The notes beneath the pieces are model-generated. The model saw only the letters and a program-made list of their open reading frames with translations, did not search any database and was not told the DNA's origin. 64,000 nucleotides of DNA from positions 36,213 through 100,212 of the forward strand of contig JBATNV010000099.1 in NCBI GenBank assembly GCA_049290495.1, written 5' to 3'. Below, in pieces: positions 34,004 through 43,491 of this stretch; position 1 is the first letter of the stretch, and every line of letters begins with the position of its first letter. Source of the stretch: SHZI01 sp049290495. GTDB taxonomy: Bacteria > Pseudomonadota > Gammaproteobacteria > Steroidobacterales > GCA-2729495. Both the position numbers and the translations under genes were made by a program.

Positions 34004-36328
34004 TCAGTCTTCCGCTGGCGGCGGCGCCAGGACTTCCCGAAACCCGTTGGACTGCAGCGAACCAACCAGGCCCGCTGCTTCCATTGTCTCGACGAGCCTG
34101 GCTGCCCGGTTGTAACCGATCTTCAGGCGCCGCTGTATGCCAGAAACCGAGGCGCGCCGCGTCTCGGTAACGATCTTTACGGCCTGATCGTAGAGCGCAT
34201 CGGCTTCGCCATCGGCTTCCATCGTGGTAGCCGCTTCACCGGAGAGGCCCGGGATCGCCATCGCCGGACCTTCGGTGATCTCATCCACGTAAACCGGCGC
34301 ACCACTGCCCTTGAGCGCAGAGACCACCCGGTGCACTTCCTGATCCGAAACAAAGGCCCCGTGTACGCGCAGCGGCATACCGGTACCGGGCGGCAGAAAC
34401 AGCATGTCACCGTGACCCAGCAGGGACTCGGCACCACTCTGGTCAAGAATCGTGCGCGAGTCGACTTTTGCCGAAACCTGGAAAGCGATACGCGTGGGAA
34501 TATTTGCCTTGATGAGTCCGGTGATGACGTCTACCGAAGGCCGTTGCGTCGCGATGATCATGTGCATGCCGGAAGCACGTGCCTTTTGTGCGAGCCGTGT
34601 AATCAGCTCTTCAACCTTCTTGCCGACGACCATCATCATGTCGGCGAGTTCATCGATGATCACCACGATCTGCGGCAGCGTGGTCAGAACCGGTACCGAA
34701 CCGTCCATCATCGGTTTCGGCGCAAACTCGGTACCAACCAGCGGGTCAGGAATCGGCTCACCCTTGTCGGCGGCCTGCGTCACCTTGCGGTTGAAACCGG
34801 AGAGGTTGCGAACGCCGAGCGCCGCCATCAGCCGATAGCGGCGTTCCATCTCGGCCACGCACCAGCGCAGCGCATTGGCGGCCTCTTTCATATCCGTCAC
34901 GACCGGCGCCAGCAGATGCGGAATGCCCTCATAGACCGACAGTTCGAGCATCTTCGGATCGATCATGATCATGCGCACATCGGCAGGACGAGCCTTGTAG
35001 AGCAGACTCAGCACCATTGCATTGATGCCCACCGACTTACCCGAACCGGTGGTGCCCGCAATCATCAGATGCGGCATACGCTGCAGATCAGCGACTACCG
35101 ACTTGCCGCCGATATCCTTGCCGAGTGCAAGCGTTAGCGGGGAAGCCATTTCCTCATAGGCCTGTGAACGCAGGATTTCACCGAGTGTGACGATCTCACG
35201 GGTCTCGTTGGGAATTTCGAGACCGACCGTCGACTTGCCCGGAATGACCTCAACGACCCGAACGCTGATTGCAGAGAGCGATCGCGCCAGATCCTTGGAG
35301 AGATTACTGATCTGGCTGACTTTTACACCCGGTGCCGGCGCCAGCTCGAAACGCGTCACGATCGGACCAGGCTGAACCGCGACAACCTCTACTTCAACAC
35401 CGAAGTCCTTCAGCTTGAGCTCTACCAGCCGCGACATCGCTTCGAGCGACTCCCTGGAATAGCCGGGCGGCTGCTCCGGTGGCGCGTCAAGCAGCGACAA
35501 TGCCGGCAACTCACCTGGCACAGCAGCAACATCAAACAGCGGTACCTGTCGCTCTTTCTGGGCGCGCACGCTGGGCACCGCGGGGATCAGCACTGGCTCG
35601 ATACGCGGCGGCACTTTCTTCTCTACCTTCCGGCGCTCCTTGCGCACCGTCTCCTGCCGTTCCTCCTGCGCGCGCTGCCCTTCGCTCCGGTTGCGGAAAT
35701 CGGTAATCAGCTGACGACCCCGGTCGATGCCATCGAGCACGGTCTTGCCAACCCGATCCATCACCGCAAGCCAGGACAGACCCGTAAACAGGGAAATCGC
35801 CGCGAGCCAGACTGCCAGCAAGAGCAGCGTTGCGCCGAGCGGGCCAAGCCCCGCCTCCAGTCCACGGCCGAGCAGCTCACCGAATCCGCCGCCAGCGCTT
35901 ACGGGCAGATCGCCCCCGGCAAAATGTAGCGTCGCGAGAGCACAGCTGCTGGCCAGCGTCAGTACGAAACCGGCAACACGCGTCAGCAGCAGCGTACGAT
36001 CAATGGGCTCGGGGCTGGTGCGTGCAGTGAATATGATCCACCCGGCGAGCATCACCATGGCCGGAAACAGCACGGCCGGCGCGCCAAAGAGGCTGAATGC
36101 CACATCGGCAAACCACGCGCCAACGGCGCCAATCTGGTTGTGCAGCGCTGCGTTACGGCCGGTATGACTGAAGCCAGGGTCCTGGCTGCTGTAACTGAGC
36201 AGCGCCACCAGCATGATCAGCGCAATGGCACCGAGCACCCACAGCGCAGCCTCGCGCATGACGCGCGTCAACGGCGCAGCCACACCACGGTTTTCGAGTC
36301 CGATTGCTCTGGACGCGCCCGATCCCAA
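34004..36328 (-). CDS. ftsK: FtsK, septal DNA translocase
   Basis: 774 residues. Four or five N-terminal membrane helices anchor it at the septum, then a short charged linker (about residues 200-270, rich in KERRKVEKK), then the alpha/beta motor with Walker A GTTGSGKS and RMIMIDPKMLELSVYEG, and the gamma winged helix (SGIQRRLKIGYNRAARLVETMEAAG) that reads KOPS sequences. It pumps chromosome ends through the closing septum and activates XerCD at dif. The linker is much shorter than in E. coli FtsK, as in many bacteria. The start is probably the TTG at 36328; ATG 36259 would begin right at the first helix. Confidence 0.95.
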   Translation of the reverse strand: MGSGASRAIGLENRGVAAPLTRVMREAALWVLGAIALIMLVALLSYSSQDPGFSHTGRNAALHNQIGAVGAWFADVAFSLFGAPAVLFPAMVMLAGWIIFTARTSPEPIDRTLLLTRVAGFVLTLASSCALATLHFAGGDLPVSAGGGFGELLGRGLEAGLGPLGATLLLLAVWLAAISLFTGLSWLAVMDRVGKTVLDGIDRGRQLITDFRNRSEGQRAQEERQETVRKERRKVEKKVPPRIEPVLIPAVPSVRAQKERQVPLFDVAAVPGELPALSLLDAPPEQPPGYSRESLEAMSRLVELKLKDFGVEVEVVAVQPGPIVTRFELAPAPGVKVSQISNLSKDLARSLSAISVRVVEVIPGKSTVGLEIPNETREIVTLGEILRSQAYEEMASPLTLALGKDIGGKSVVADLQRMPHLMIAGTTGSGKSVGINAMVLSLLYKARPADVRMIMIDPKMLELSVYEGIPHLLAPVVTDMKEAANALRWCVAEMERRYRLMAALGVRNLSGFNRKVTQAADKGEPIPDPLVGTEFAPKPMMDGSVPVLTTLPQIVVIIDELADMMMVVGKKVEELITRLAQKARASGMHMIIATQRPSVDVITGLIKANIPTRIAFQVSAKVDSRTILDQSGAESLLGHGDMLFLPPGTGMPLRVHGAFVSDQEVHRVVSALKGSGAPVYVDEITEGPAMAIPGLSGEAATTMEADGEADALYDQAVKIVTETRRASVSGIQRRLKIGYNRAARLVETMEAAGLVGSLQSNGFREVLAPPPAED

Positions 36329-36491
36329 CTCTTTACCCAGCTTCTTTATTGCGACAACAACTGCCTGCCCGTCAAGCAGTTAGCGATCCGGATGATAGCA
36401 GCACACGGGTTCGGCGCAAGCTGCTACCAGGAGCCACGAAGTAAGCGCCAGCCTTTTGCCGCAACGACACGGCTTCGCCTAAACTGCCAGG

Positions 36492-37454
36492 ATGACAAAC
36501 ACAAGACATGCCCGACTGGTGATCCTCGGTTCCGGACCGGCCGGCTACAGTGCTGCCGTTTATGCGGCACGCGCGAACCTCAAGCCGCTGCTCATCACGG
36601 GTATCGAACAAGGCGGTCAGCTGATGACGACCACCGAAGTCGACAACTGGCCCGGTGGCCGCGAGGGCCTGCAGGGGCCCGAGTTGATGGAGCAGCTGCG
36701 AGAGCACGCCGCACGGCTTGATGTGGAAATGGTCAGCGACCAGATTGTGACAGCAGATCTCGGCCAACGACCCTTCGTCCTGCAGGGCGGCTCGCAGACC
36801 TACAGCTGCGACGCACTGATCATCGCGACTGGCGCATCGGCACGTTACCTGGGTCTGCCTTCGGAGCAGCAGTTTCGCGGCAAGGGCGTGTCAGCGTGTG
36901 CAACCTGCGATGGGTTTTTTTATCGCAAACAGCGCGTCGCTGTCATCGGTGGCGGCAATACCGCTGCCGAGGAAGCGCTGTACCTGTCGAACCTGGCTGC
37001 ACACGTCACGCTGATCCATCGACGCGACCAACTCAGGGCGGAAAAGATGCTGCAGGACAAACTCCTGGCGAGGACGCGAGACGGCGGCAATATCACCGTC
37101 ATCTGGGAACATGAGGTAGACGCAGTGGTCGGTAACGACAGCGGCGTGACAGGATTGCGACTCCGACCAGTGAATAAGACCCAGCCAGAACTCACTATCG
37201 ATGTCACCGGGGTTTTCATCGCCATCGGACATGTGCCCAATACCGGAATCTTCAGCGGACAGCTTGAGCTGGACCACGGCTATATCGTGGTGCGGAACGG
37301 CCGCAGCGGTGGCATGACAGCAACCAGCATCTCCGGCGTGTTCGCAGCGGGCGATGTTGCCGACAGCATCTATCGGCAGGCAATCACCTCAGCCGGCTCG
37401 GGCTGCATGGCTGCTCTGGATGCCGAAAAATTCCTCGACAGCATGGCTCAGTGA
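36492..37454 (+). CDS. trxB: Thioredoxin reductase
   Basis: 320 residues. FAD-binding GSGPAGYSAAVYAARANLKPLL, redox-active CATC (Cys136, Cys139) in SACATCDGFF, NADPH-binding GGGNTAAEEALYL, and the C-terminal GVFAAGDVADSIYRQAITSAGSGCMAALDAEKFL. It reduces thioredoxin with NADPH. The gene is divergent from ftsK and starts the block trxB, COG3146 acyltransferase, aat, infA. Confidence 0.97.
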   Translation: MTNTRHARLVILGSGPAGYSAAVYAARANLKPLLITGIEQGGQLMTTTEVDNWPGGREGLQGPELMEQLREHAARLDVEMVSDQIVTADLGQRPFVLQGGSQTYSCDALIIATGASARYLGLPSEQQFRGKGVSACATCDGFFYRKQRVAVIGGGNTAAEEALYLSNLAAHVTLIHRRDQLRAEKMLQDKLLARTRDGGNITVIWEHEVDAVVGNDSGVTGLRLRPVNKTQPELTIDVTGVFIAIGHVPNTGIFSGQLELDHGYIVVRNGRSGGMTATSISGVFAAGDVADSIYRQAITSAGSGCMAALDAEKFLDSMAQ

Positions 37455-37461
37455 ACGACAG

Positions 37462-38604
37462 GTGCAAATCGAAAGCGCCGCCAGCATCGCGGAAATTCCG
37501 GCGGCCAGCTGGAATCGCCTGCACGGCACACACTACCCTTTCCTGCGTCATGAGTACCTGCTCGCCCTCGAAGCCTCCGGCTGTGTCTGCAGCGCAACTG
37601 GCTGGACGCCCTGCCACCTGATAGTGCGCAATGGCCAGGGGATGCTGGTCGGGGCAATGCCCCTGTATCGCAAAACCAACTCCTTCGGTGAGTTTGTCTT
37701 CGACTGGGCCTGGGCCGATGCCTACCGGCGTTCGGGTTTGAATTACTACCCGAAGCTTGTTTCGTCTGTACCCTATACGCCAGCGACCAGCACGCGCCTC
37801 CTTTACGCACCCGGCGAAAACCAGACGGAAATCACCCGGTTGCTGCTGGATTCGGCCCTGGCGCTGACGCGACAGTCGGGTGCCTCTTCCCTGCACCTGC
37901 TGTTTCCCGATCCAGCGGAAATGGCGCTACTCAGCGCTGCCGGCATGATGTTGCGCAAGGACTGCCAGTTTCACTGGCATAACCGGGACTACACCAGTTT
38001 CGATGATTTCCTCGGCACTTTCACGGCCGAGAAACGCAAGAAAACCAGACGCGAGCGTCGACGTGTCGCTGAGGCCGGAATCAGTTTTGAACATCTGAGC
38101 GGCCACGACATAAACCCCGGCCTGTGGAAACAATTAATGCCGCTGTATGCCAGCACGTTTCTGTATCGCGGTCGTAGTCCCTATCTGAATGAAGATTTCT
38201 TCCTGCGTATCGGGGCAAGCCTGCCTGATCAGCTGCTCGTCATCCTCGCCCGGCAGCACGGCGAGCCGGTCGCAACGGCCATCTGCTACCGCAGTGCAGA
38301 TACGCTTTATGGCCGTTACTGGGGAAGCACCGGCAACTTCCACAGCCTGCACTTTGAAACCTGCTACTACCAGGGCATCGACTACTGCATCGCCCACGGG
38401 CTGCGCAGCTTCGAGCCCGGCACCCAGGGCGAGCACAAGCTCGCACGTGGATTTGCACCTACGGAAACCTGGTCAGCGCACTGGCTGTCACACCCGCAGT
38501 TTGCCGCAGCCGTCGACAACTACCTCGAGCGTGAGCGTGCGCATATCGATGAATATATGGACAGCGCCCGTGCTCACGTACCCTTTCGCAAAGACCTGAG
38601 CTGA
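37462..38604 (+). CDS. COG3146 (DUF482) GNAT-fold acyltransferase
   Basis: About 380 residues. The stretch MPLYRKTNSFGEFVFDWAWADAYRRSGLNYYPKL followed by VPYTPATSTRLL is diagnostic of the DUF482/COG3146 family, whose second half has a GNAT/FemAB-like fold (AEKRKKTRRERRRVAEAGI, ETCYYQGIDYCIAHGLRSFEPGTQGEHKLARGF). It is widespread next to aat or trxB in proteobacteria, but its substrate is not established. The start is uncertain: GTG at 37462, seven bases after the trxB stop, gives the usual N-terminus; ATG 37420 would overlap trxB. Confidence 0.85.
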   Translation: MQIESAASIAEIPAASWNRLHGTHYPFLRHEYLLALEASGCVCSATGWTPCHLIVRNGQGMLVGAMPLYRKTNSFGEFVFDWAWADAYRRSGLNYYPKLVSSVPYTPATSTRLLYAPGENQTEITRLLLDSALALTRQSGASSLHLLFPDPAEMALLSAAGMMLRKDCQFHWHNRDYTSFDDFLGTFTAEKRKKTRRERRRVAEAGISFEHLSGHDINPGLWKQLMPLYASTFLYRGRSPYLNEDFFLRIGASLPDQLLVILARQHGEPVATAICYRSADTLYGRYWGSTGNFHSLHFETCYYQGIDYCIAHGLRSFEPGTQGEHKLARGFAPTETWSAHWLSHPQFAAAVDNYLERERAHIDEYMDSARAHVPFRKDLS

Positions 38605-38623
38605 TTGCCTGGATGGACTGCAG

Positions 38624-39385
38624 ATGCCACGCCTGACGCTCCTGCGGCCTGAAGATCCGCCGGAGCACTTTCCCGATCCGGGGCAGGCACTGGAGAGCCC
38701 GAACGGACTGCTGGCACTAGGCGGCGACCTGTCACCCGGGCGGCTGCTGGCGGCCTACCGGCGAGGCATCTTTCCCTGGTACGAACACGGACAGCCCATC
38801 ATGTGGTGGTCGCCGGATCCGCGCGCCATCCTGTTGCCCGATGAACTGCATATATCGCGCAGCCTGCGCCGCACCCTGCGCAGCGGGCGTTATACGGTAT
38901 CTGCCGACCACGACTTTGGCGGCGTCATTACGGCCTGCGCCGAAACACGCGCCGTGCAGGGCACCTGGATCACGGCCGAAATGCGCGCCGCCTATCGGCA
39001 ACTCCACGAACTCGGTCATGCCCACTCCGTTGAAACCTGGCTTGGAGACCGGCTGGTCGGCGGCATTTACGGAATCGCCATAGGCCAGGTGTTCTTCGGT
39101 GAATCGATGTTCAGCACCGAGACTGACGCCTCCAAAGTCGCGCTGGTCGCACTCATGGTACAGCTCGCCGGACGCGGCTTCGGCCTGCTCGACTGCCAGG
39201 TCGAGACCGGGCACCTGAACTCGCTGGGCAGCAGGCTGATTGCGCGCACGGAGTTTCTCGGTACGGTCGGAAGACTGACCGCATCACCAGAGGGGGAAGC
39301 CAGCTGGCGCTCCGGACCAGAGCCCACCCAGGCGCTGGCTGCGTGCGGAAATCCACGCGTTCGCTTGCGCGCTAAAGCCACTTAG
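38624..39385 (+). CDS. aat: Leucyl/phenylalanyl-tRNA-protein transferase
   Basis: 253 residues. PNGLLALGGDLSPGRLLAAYRRGIFPWYEHGQPIMWWSPDPRAIL is the signature of Aat, and WITAEMRAAYRQLHELGHAHSVETW plus VGGIYGIAIGQVFFGESMFS are the catalytic core. Aat transfers Leu or Phe from tRNA to proteins with N-terminal Arg or Lys, creating primary N-degrons. ClpS and ClpA, which recognise and degrade these, are encoded 0.3-2.9 kb away on the other strand. Confidence 0.97.
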   Translation: MPRLTLLRPEDPPEHFPDPGQALESPNGLLALGGDLSPGRLLAAYRRGIFPWYEHGQPIMWWSPDPRAILLPDELHISRSLRRTLRSGRYTVSADHDFGGVITACAETRAVQGTWITAEMRAAYRQLHELGHAHSVETWLGDRLVGGIYGIAIGQVFFGESMFSTETDASKVALVALMVQLAGRGFGLLDCQVETGHLNSLGSRLIARTEFLGTVGRLTASPEGEASWRSGPEPTQALAACGNPRVRLRAKAT

Positions 39386-39417
39386 ACCACAATCCGCGGC
39401 TTCCTGCCGGAGCACCC

Positions 39418-39636
39418 ATGCCTAAAGAAGATGCCATAACGATGGAAGGTCTCGTCACCGAGACCCTGCCAAACACCACATTCCGGGTCAAACTCGAGAA
39501 CGGACACGTGGTGATCGCGCACATCTCTGGAAAGATGCGCAAGAACTACATCCGCATACTCACAGGCGACAAGGTCACGGTTGAGCTGACCCCCTACGAC
39601 CTGTCCAAGGCACGCATCACCTTCCGCGCACGCTGA
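39418..39636 (+). CDS. infA: Translation initiation factor IF-1
   Basis: 72 residues forming one S1-type OB fold: MPKEDAITMEGLVTETLPNTTFRVKLENGHVVIAHISGKMRKNYIRILTGDKVTVELTPYDLSKARITF. It occupies the 30S A site during initiation. Length and sequence are almost invariant in proteobacteria. It is 32 bases after aat and convergent with clpA. Confidence 0.98.
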   Translation: MPKEDAITMEGLVTETLPNTTFRVKLENGHVVIAHISGKMRKNYIRILTGDKVTVELTPYDLSKARITFRAR

Positions 39637-39661
39637 CTCCCGGCTTCACACCGGCACCGGA

Positions 39662-41938
39662 TCAGGCCGGATCGGGCATATGCTCAAGGCTGCGTGTCGC
39701 CAGTGTGGTGATCAGCGTCAGGGCACCCGCAGTGTCGAGCGTCACCCGCACATGTCCGCCCTTGGTGAGATCACCGAACAGCAACTCCTCGGCGAGCGGC
39801 CGCTTTATCTGCTCCTGAATCACCCTGGCCATCGGCCGTGCGCCCATCTTCGGGTCATAGCCCTTGTCGGCAATCCACTGACGTGCGGCTGGTTCAAGCT
39901 CAATGGTGACTGAATTCTTGTCGAGCTGGGCTTCAAGCTCCATGATGAGCTTGTCGACCACACGCAGAACGGCATCCGGCCCCAGCGGTGCAAACTGGAT
40001 GATGGCATCGAGCCGGTTGCGAAACTCAGGACTGAACATCCGGTTGATGATCGACATGCCGTCCGTGCTGTTGTCCTGGTTAGTGAATCCCATCGATGGC
40101 CGGCTCATCTCTTGCGCGCCGGCGTTGGTGGTCATCACCAGGGTCACATTGCGAAAATCCGCCTTGCGCCCGTTGTTGTCGGTCAGCGTGCCGTGATCCA
40201 TGACCTGCAGCAGCAGGTTAAATACTTCCGGATGCGCCTTTTCGATTTCATCGAGCAGCAAGACCGCGTGCGGATGCTTGTTGATTGCCTCAGTGAGCAG
40301 ACCGCCCTGATCGAAACCAACATATCCGGGCGGCGCACCGATCAGCCGTGACACGGTATGGCGCTCCATGTACTCCGACATGTCGAAACGAATCAGCTCG
40401 ATACCCAGACAATGAGCGAGCTGTCGGGTTACCTCGGTCTTGCCGACGCCCGTCGGCCCGGCAAACAGGAACGCACCGACCGGCTTTTCTGGCTCACGCA
40501 GCCCCGAGCGGGCGAGCTTGATGGCTGAGGCCAGGGCCGTCACCGCGTTGTCCTGGCCGAAGATCACGAGCTTGAGATCACGTTCCAGATTACGCAGCTG
40601 ATCGCGATCAGATGCCGAAACATTCTTGGGCGGGATTCGCGCCATCTTGGCAATCACATTTTCGATCTGTGGCACGTCAACCACGCTGGTACGCGTTGCT
40701 GCTGGCTCCAGCCGTACGCTGGCTCCCGCCTCATCGATAACGTCGATCGCCTTGTCCGGGAGCTGCCGCTCGTTGATGAAACGGTCCGACAACTCGACTG
40801 CCGCGACGATGGCCGCGTCGGTATAGGTGACCTTGTGATGCTCCTCGAAGCGGGACTTCAGTCCCTGCAATATCTCTATGCTCTGGGGAACAGTGGGCTC
40901 GACGATGTCGATCTTCTGAAACCTGCGCGCGAGCGCGTGATCTTTCTCGAACACGCCGCGATATTCCCGGTAGGTTGTAGAACCAATACAGCGGAGTTCG
41001 CCGCTTGAGAGGACCGGCTTGATCAGGTTGGAGGCATCCAGCACTCCACCGGAGGCTGCGCCGGCCCCGATCACCGTATGTACTTCGTCAATAAACAGGA
41101 TCGCACCCGGGTCTTTGGCCAAATCCTTTATTACGGCCTTGAAGCGCTTCTCGAAATCACCCCGATACTTGGTACCCGCCAGCAGCGCGCCCATGTCGAG
41201 CGCGTAGATCGTGCAACCGGACAGCACCTCGGGTACCTGGCCGTCGACGATCATCTTCGCCAGGCCCTCGGCGATAGCCGTCTTGCCGACACCAGCTTCG
41301 CCGACATAGAGCGGATTGTTCTTGCGGCGCCGACAGAGCACCTGGATGGTGCGCTCGATTTCCATCTCACGGCCGATCAGCGGATCAATCTTGCCTTCCC
41401 GTGCCCGGCGGTTGAGGTTGGTGGCGTAGTTGTCGAGCGCACTGCCCTCGCCTTCCGGATCTTCGCCGTCAGCAGACGGGTTCTTGGGCTGCGCCTGGTC
41501 CTCACGCAACTTTGACAAGCCATGGGAAATAAAATTGACAATATCCAGTCGGGTGACCTCCTGGAGCCCCAGCAGATAAACCGCATGGGACTGCTTCTCG
41601 CCAAAAATTGCGACGAGAATATTCTCGCCGCGGACTTCTTTCTTGCCACTGGACTGCACATGAAACACAGCACGCTGCAGCACCCTCTGGAAACCCAGCG
41701 TCGGCTGCACATCCAGATCGCTGCCTTCGGCAATCCGCGGGGTTGATTCCTCAATGAACTGTTCCAGATCGCGGCACAGGCGCGCCATGTCCGCACCGCA
41801 GCCCTTGAGGATTTCACTGACCGAAGGCACCGCCGCCACCGCCAACAGCAGATGCTCAACCGTCATGTACTCGTGACGGCGTGTACGCGCCTGCTGGAAT
41901 GCTTCATTCAGGCAGACTTCAAGTTCATTACTCAACAT
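39662..41938 (-). CDS. clpA: ClpA, unfoldase of the ClpAP protease
   Basis: 758 residues. A Clp N domain (1-145) is followed by two AAA+ modules: Walker A GEAGVGKT (213-220) with Walker B LFIDE near 281, and Walker A GPTGVGKT (494-501) with LLLDEIEKAHPEVF. It lacks the long middle coiled coil of ClpB. The ClpP-docking loop, IGL in E. coli ClpA, reads MGF at 616-618. It unfolds substrates, including N-degron proteins handed over by ClpS, and feeds ClpP. It follows clpS by six bases. Confidence 0.97.
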   Translation of the reverse strand: MLSNELEVCLNEAFQQARTRRHEYMTVEHLLLAVAAVPSVSEILKGCGADMARLCRDLEQFIEESTPRIAEGSDLDVQPTLGFQRVLQRAVFHVQSSGKKEVRGENILVAIFGEKQSHAVYLLGLQEVTRLDIVNFISHGLSKLREDQAQPKNPSADGEDPEGEGSALDNYATNLNRRAREGKIDPLIGREMEIERTIQVLCRRRKNNPLYVGEAGVGKTAIAEGLAKMIVDGQVPEVLSGCTIYALDMGALLAGTKYRGDFEKRFKAVIKDLAKDPGAILFIDEVHTVIGAGAASGGVLDASNLIKPVLSSGELRCIGSTTYREYRGVFEKDHALARRFQKIDIVEPTVPQSIEILQGLKSRFEEHHKVTYTDAAIVAAVELSDRFINERQLPDKAIDVIDEAGASVRLEPAATRTSVVDVPQIENVIAKMARIPPKNVSASDRDQLRNLERDLKLVIFGQDNAVTALASAIKLARSGLREPEKPVGAFLFAGPTGVGKTEVTRQLAHCLGIELIRFDMSEYMERHTVSRLIGAPPGYVGFDQGGLLTEAINKHPHAVLLLDEIEKAHPEVFNLLLQVMDHGTLTDNNGRKADFRNVTLVMTTNAGAQEMSRPSMGFTNQDNSTDGMSIINRMFSPEFRNRLDAIIQFAPLGPDAVLRVVDKLIMELEAQLDKNSVTIELEPAARQWIADKGYDPKMGARPMARVIQEQIKRPLAEELLFGDLTKGGHVRVTLDTAGALTLITTLATRSLEHMPDPA

Positions 41939-41944
41939 GATGAT

Positions 41945-42298
41945 TCAGGTCTCCTCAAGCGTGCAGAGTAATGGATGCTGATGCTGCTGGGCGTAGGCAC
42001 CGACCTGGGCAACCTTGGTCTCCGCGATCTCATAAGTAAATACACCACAGATTCCCTTGCCCCGCGTATGCACTTCGAGCATGACCCTGGTAGCCTTCTG
42101 GCGGTCCATGGCAAAAATACGCTCCAGAACATCCACTACGAATTCCATCGGCGTGTAGTCGTCGTTCAGCAGCAACACCCGGTATAGCGGCGGGCGCTTT
42201 ATTTTCGGCCGCGCTTCCTCGACAGCGAGGCCTCGTCCGTCGTCCGCCCGCCGGCGGAAATCCTTGTCGCCAAAGTCGTTGTCACCAGGCTCGTTCAT
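41945..42298 (-). CDS. clpS: ClpS, N-degron adaptor
   Basis: 117 residues. After a flexible, acidic N-terminus comes the core PPLYRVLLLNDDYTPMEFVVDVLERIF with the substrate-binding Asn-Asp-Asp and Met, and AMDRQKATRVMLEVHTRGKGICGVFTYEIAETKV with the His and Cys of the ClpA-binding side. It binds proteins with N-terminal Leu, Phe, Trp or Tyr. The ATG at 42298 is chosen; a TTG eight codons upstream is weaker. It is followed directly by clpA. Confidence 0.96.
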   Translation of the reverse strand: MNEPGDNDFGDKDFRRRADDGRGLAVEEARPKIKRPPLYRVLLLNDDYTPMEFVVDVLERIFAMDRQKATRVMLEVHTRGKGICGVFTYEIAETKVAQVGAYAQQHQHPLLCTLEET

Positions 42299-42564
42299 TA
42301 TTGAGGTCGTCTTTCTCAGCAAAACCTTGAGTGTTCAGGATACCGTTTTATTCGTACGCAGCCAGTAGATCGGATTTTCGCGAAGACGCCCACGAAAGCA
42401 CTGCGGCACGACGCCAATCCGGTCGCATTCCGTAGACCAGGCGGTTGCATTATTTGCGTACTCGCCTCACAGTAAAAGATTATGCTCAATCTCCATGACT
42501 TTACGGGGCTTTTTGCCTCTGTCCGGATACATTACATGACCGGGAACGGGCCGGACCAGACAAC

Positions 42565-43491
42565 ATGGTGAACATACAGGCGACACTCAGTCGTTGGAGC
42601 AGTCAAAGCCCGGCACAGTTCACTGCGGTGACCATCGAGCGTCTGCCAGCATGGCTATCATTTCTTGCTGTGCTGCTGCTCGGCTATTACCTGGCGAGGC
42701 TGATCTGGCTGTTCTACCCGGTATCTGAAAATCCTCCCTGGCAGCCGCCAGCCCTTTTGCAGTCTGCATCGCCAGTAGCGGTCAGCCAGAGCGACTACGC
42801 AAGCATCGGTGCCGCACACCTGTTCGGCGAGGTCTCTCGCGACGTGCCGCTAATCAGCGGCGATGCGGCGTTGACCGCACCAGACACCGGTCTCAGCCTG
42901 CAATTGCGTGCAACGATCACCGCTGACGATCCCAAAGTAGCCCATGCGATCATTGCCGACAGCAGCGGCACCGAAAAAGTGTACTTTGCCGAGATGCCCG
43001 TCCCCGGCGGGGCAACGCTACAGAAAATCCAGCCAGAGCTGGTCATCCTTAGCCGCGCAGGACAGCTTGAGGTGCTGCGACTGCCCCGGGCCACCGGGAC
43101 TGCCGCCGGCAGACCGACGCCGGCACCGGCAATGAACACGCCGCGCTTCCCTGCCGTACAGGCTGATGTCGAGGAGTTTGTCGCGCAGAATACGGCCGGC
43201 TTCCTGGACGTGGTTCGGCCACAGCCTTTCATGCCGAACGGGCAGTTGAAGGGCTATCGGATCTATCCGGGACCAAATCGTCAGCAGTTTGCAGCGCTGG
43301 GCTTGCGGGCCGGCGATCTCATCACGGAAATCAATGGTGTAGTCTTGAATAATCCGGCCCAGGGAACAGAAGTATTCCGCAGTCTCGGCGGTGCCACCCA
43401 GGTAACAGTCACGCTGGAACGCGACGGCCAGCCTCAGGTTCTGTCGCTGAATATGGATCAAGTCAGTCCGGCCGGCGGAGCCACCCAGTGA
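42565..43491 (+). CDS. gspC: GspC, type II secretion inner-membrane clamp protein
   Basis: 308 residues. One membrane anchor (WLSFLAVLLLGYYLARLIWLFY), then the homology region (HLFGEVSRDVP to VYFAEMPVPGGATLQKIQPELVIL), then a C-terminal PDZ domain (KGYRIYPGPNRQQFAALGLRAGDLITEINGVVLNNPAQGTEV). GspC connects the inner-membrane platform to the secretin. It is first in gspCDEF, and its stop overlaps the gspD start. The 266 bases upstream, shared with the divergent clpS, contain no gene that I can support. Confidence 0.93.
   Translation: MVNIQATLSRWSSQSPAQFTAVTIERLPAWLSFLAVLLLGYYLARLIWLFYPVSENPPWQPPALLQSASPVAVSQSDYASIGAAHLFGEVSRDVPLISGDAALTAPDTGLSLQLRATITADDPKVAHAIIADSSGTEKVYFAEMPVPGGATLQKIQPELVILSRAGQLEVLRLPRATGTAAGRPTPAPAMNTPRFPAVQADVEEFVAQNTAGFLDVVRPQPFMPNGQLKGYRIYPGPNRQQFAALGLRAGDLITEINGVVLNNPAQGTEVFRSLGGATQVTVTLERDGQPQVLSLNMDQVSPAGGATQ

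Noticed and set aside
36376..36400. CTG and CAG arms upstream of ftsK as an SOS box
   Set aside because: The spacing between CTG and CAG is 13 bases instead of 10 and the centre is GC-rich, so LexA binding is not expected.
42482..42571. A 29-codon frame ending across the gspC start as a leader peptide
   Set aside because: No ribosome-binding site was evident and the composition is not protein-like; overlap with the start codon could be chance.
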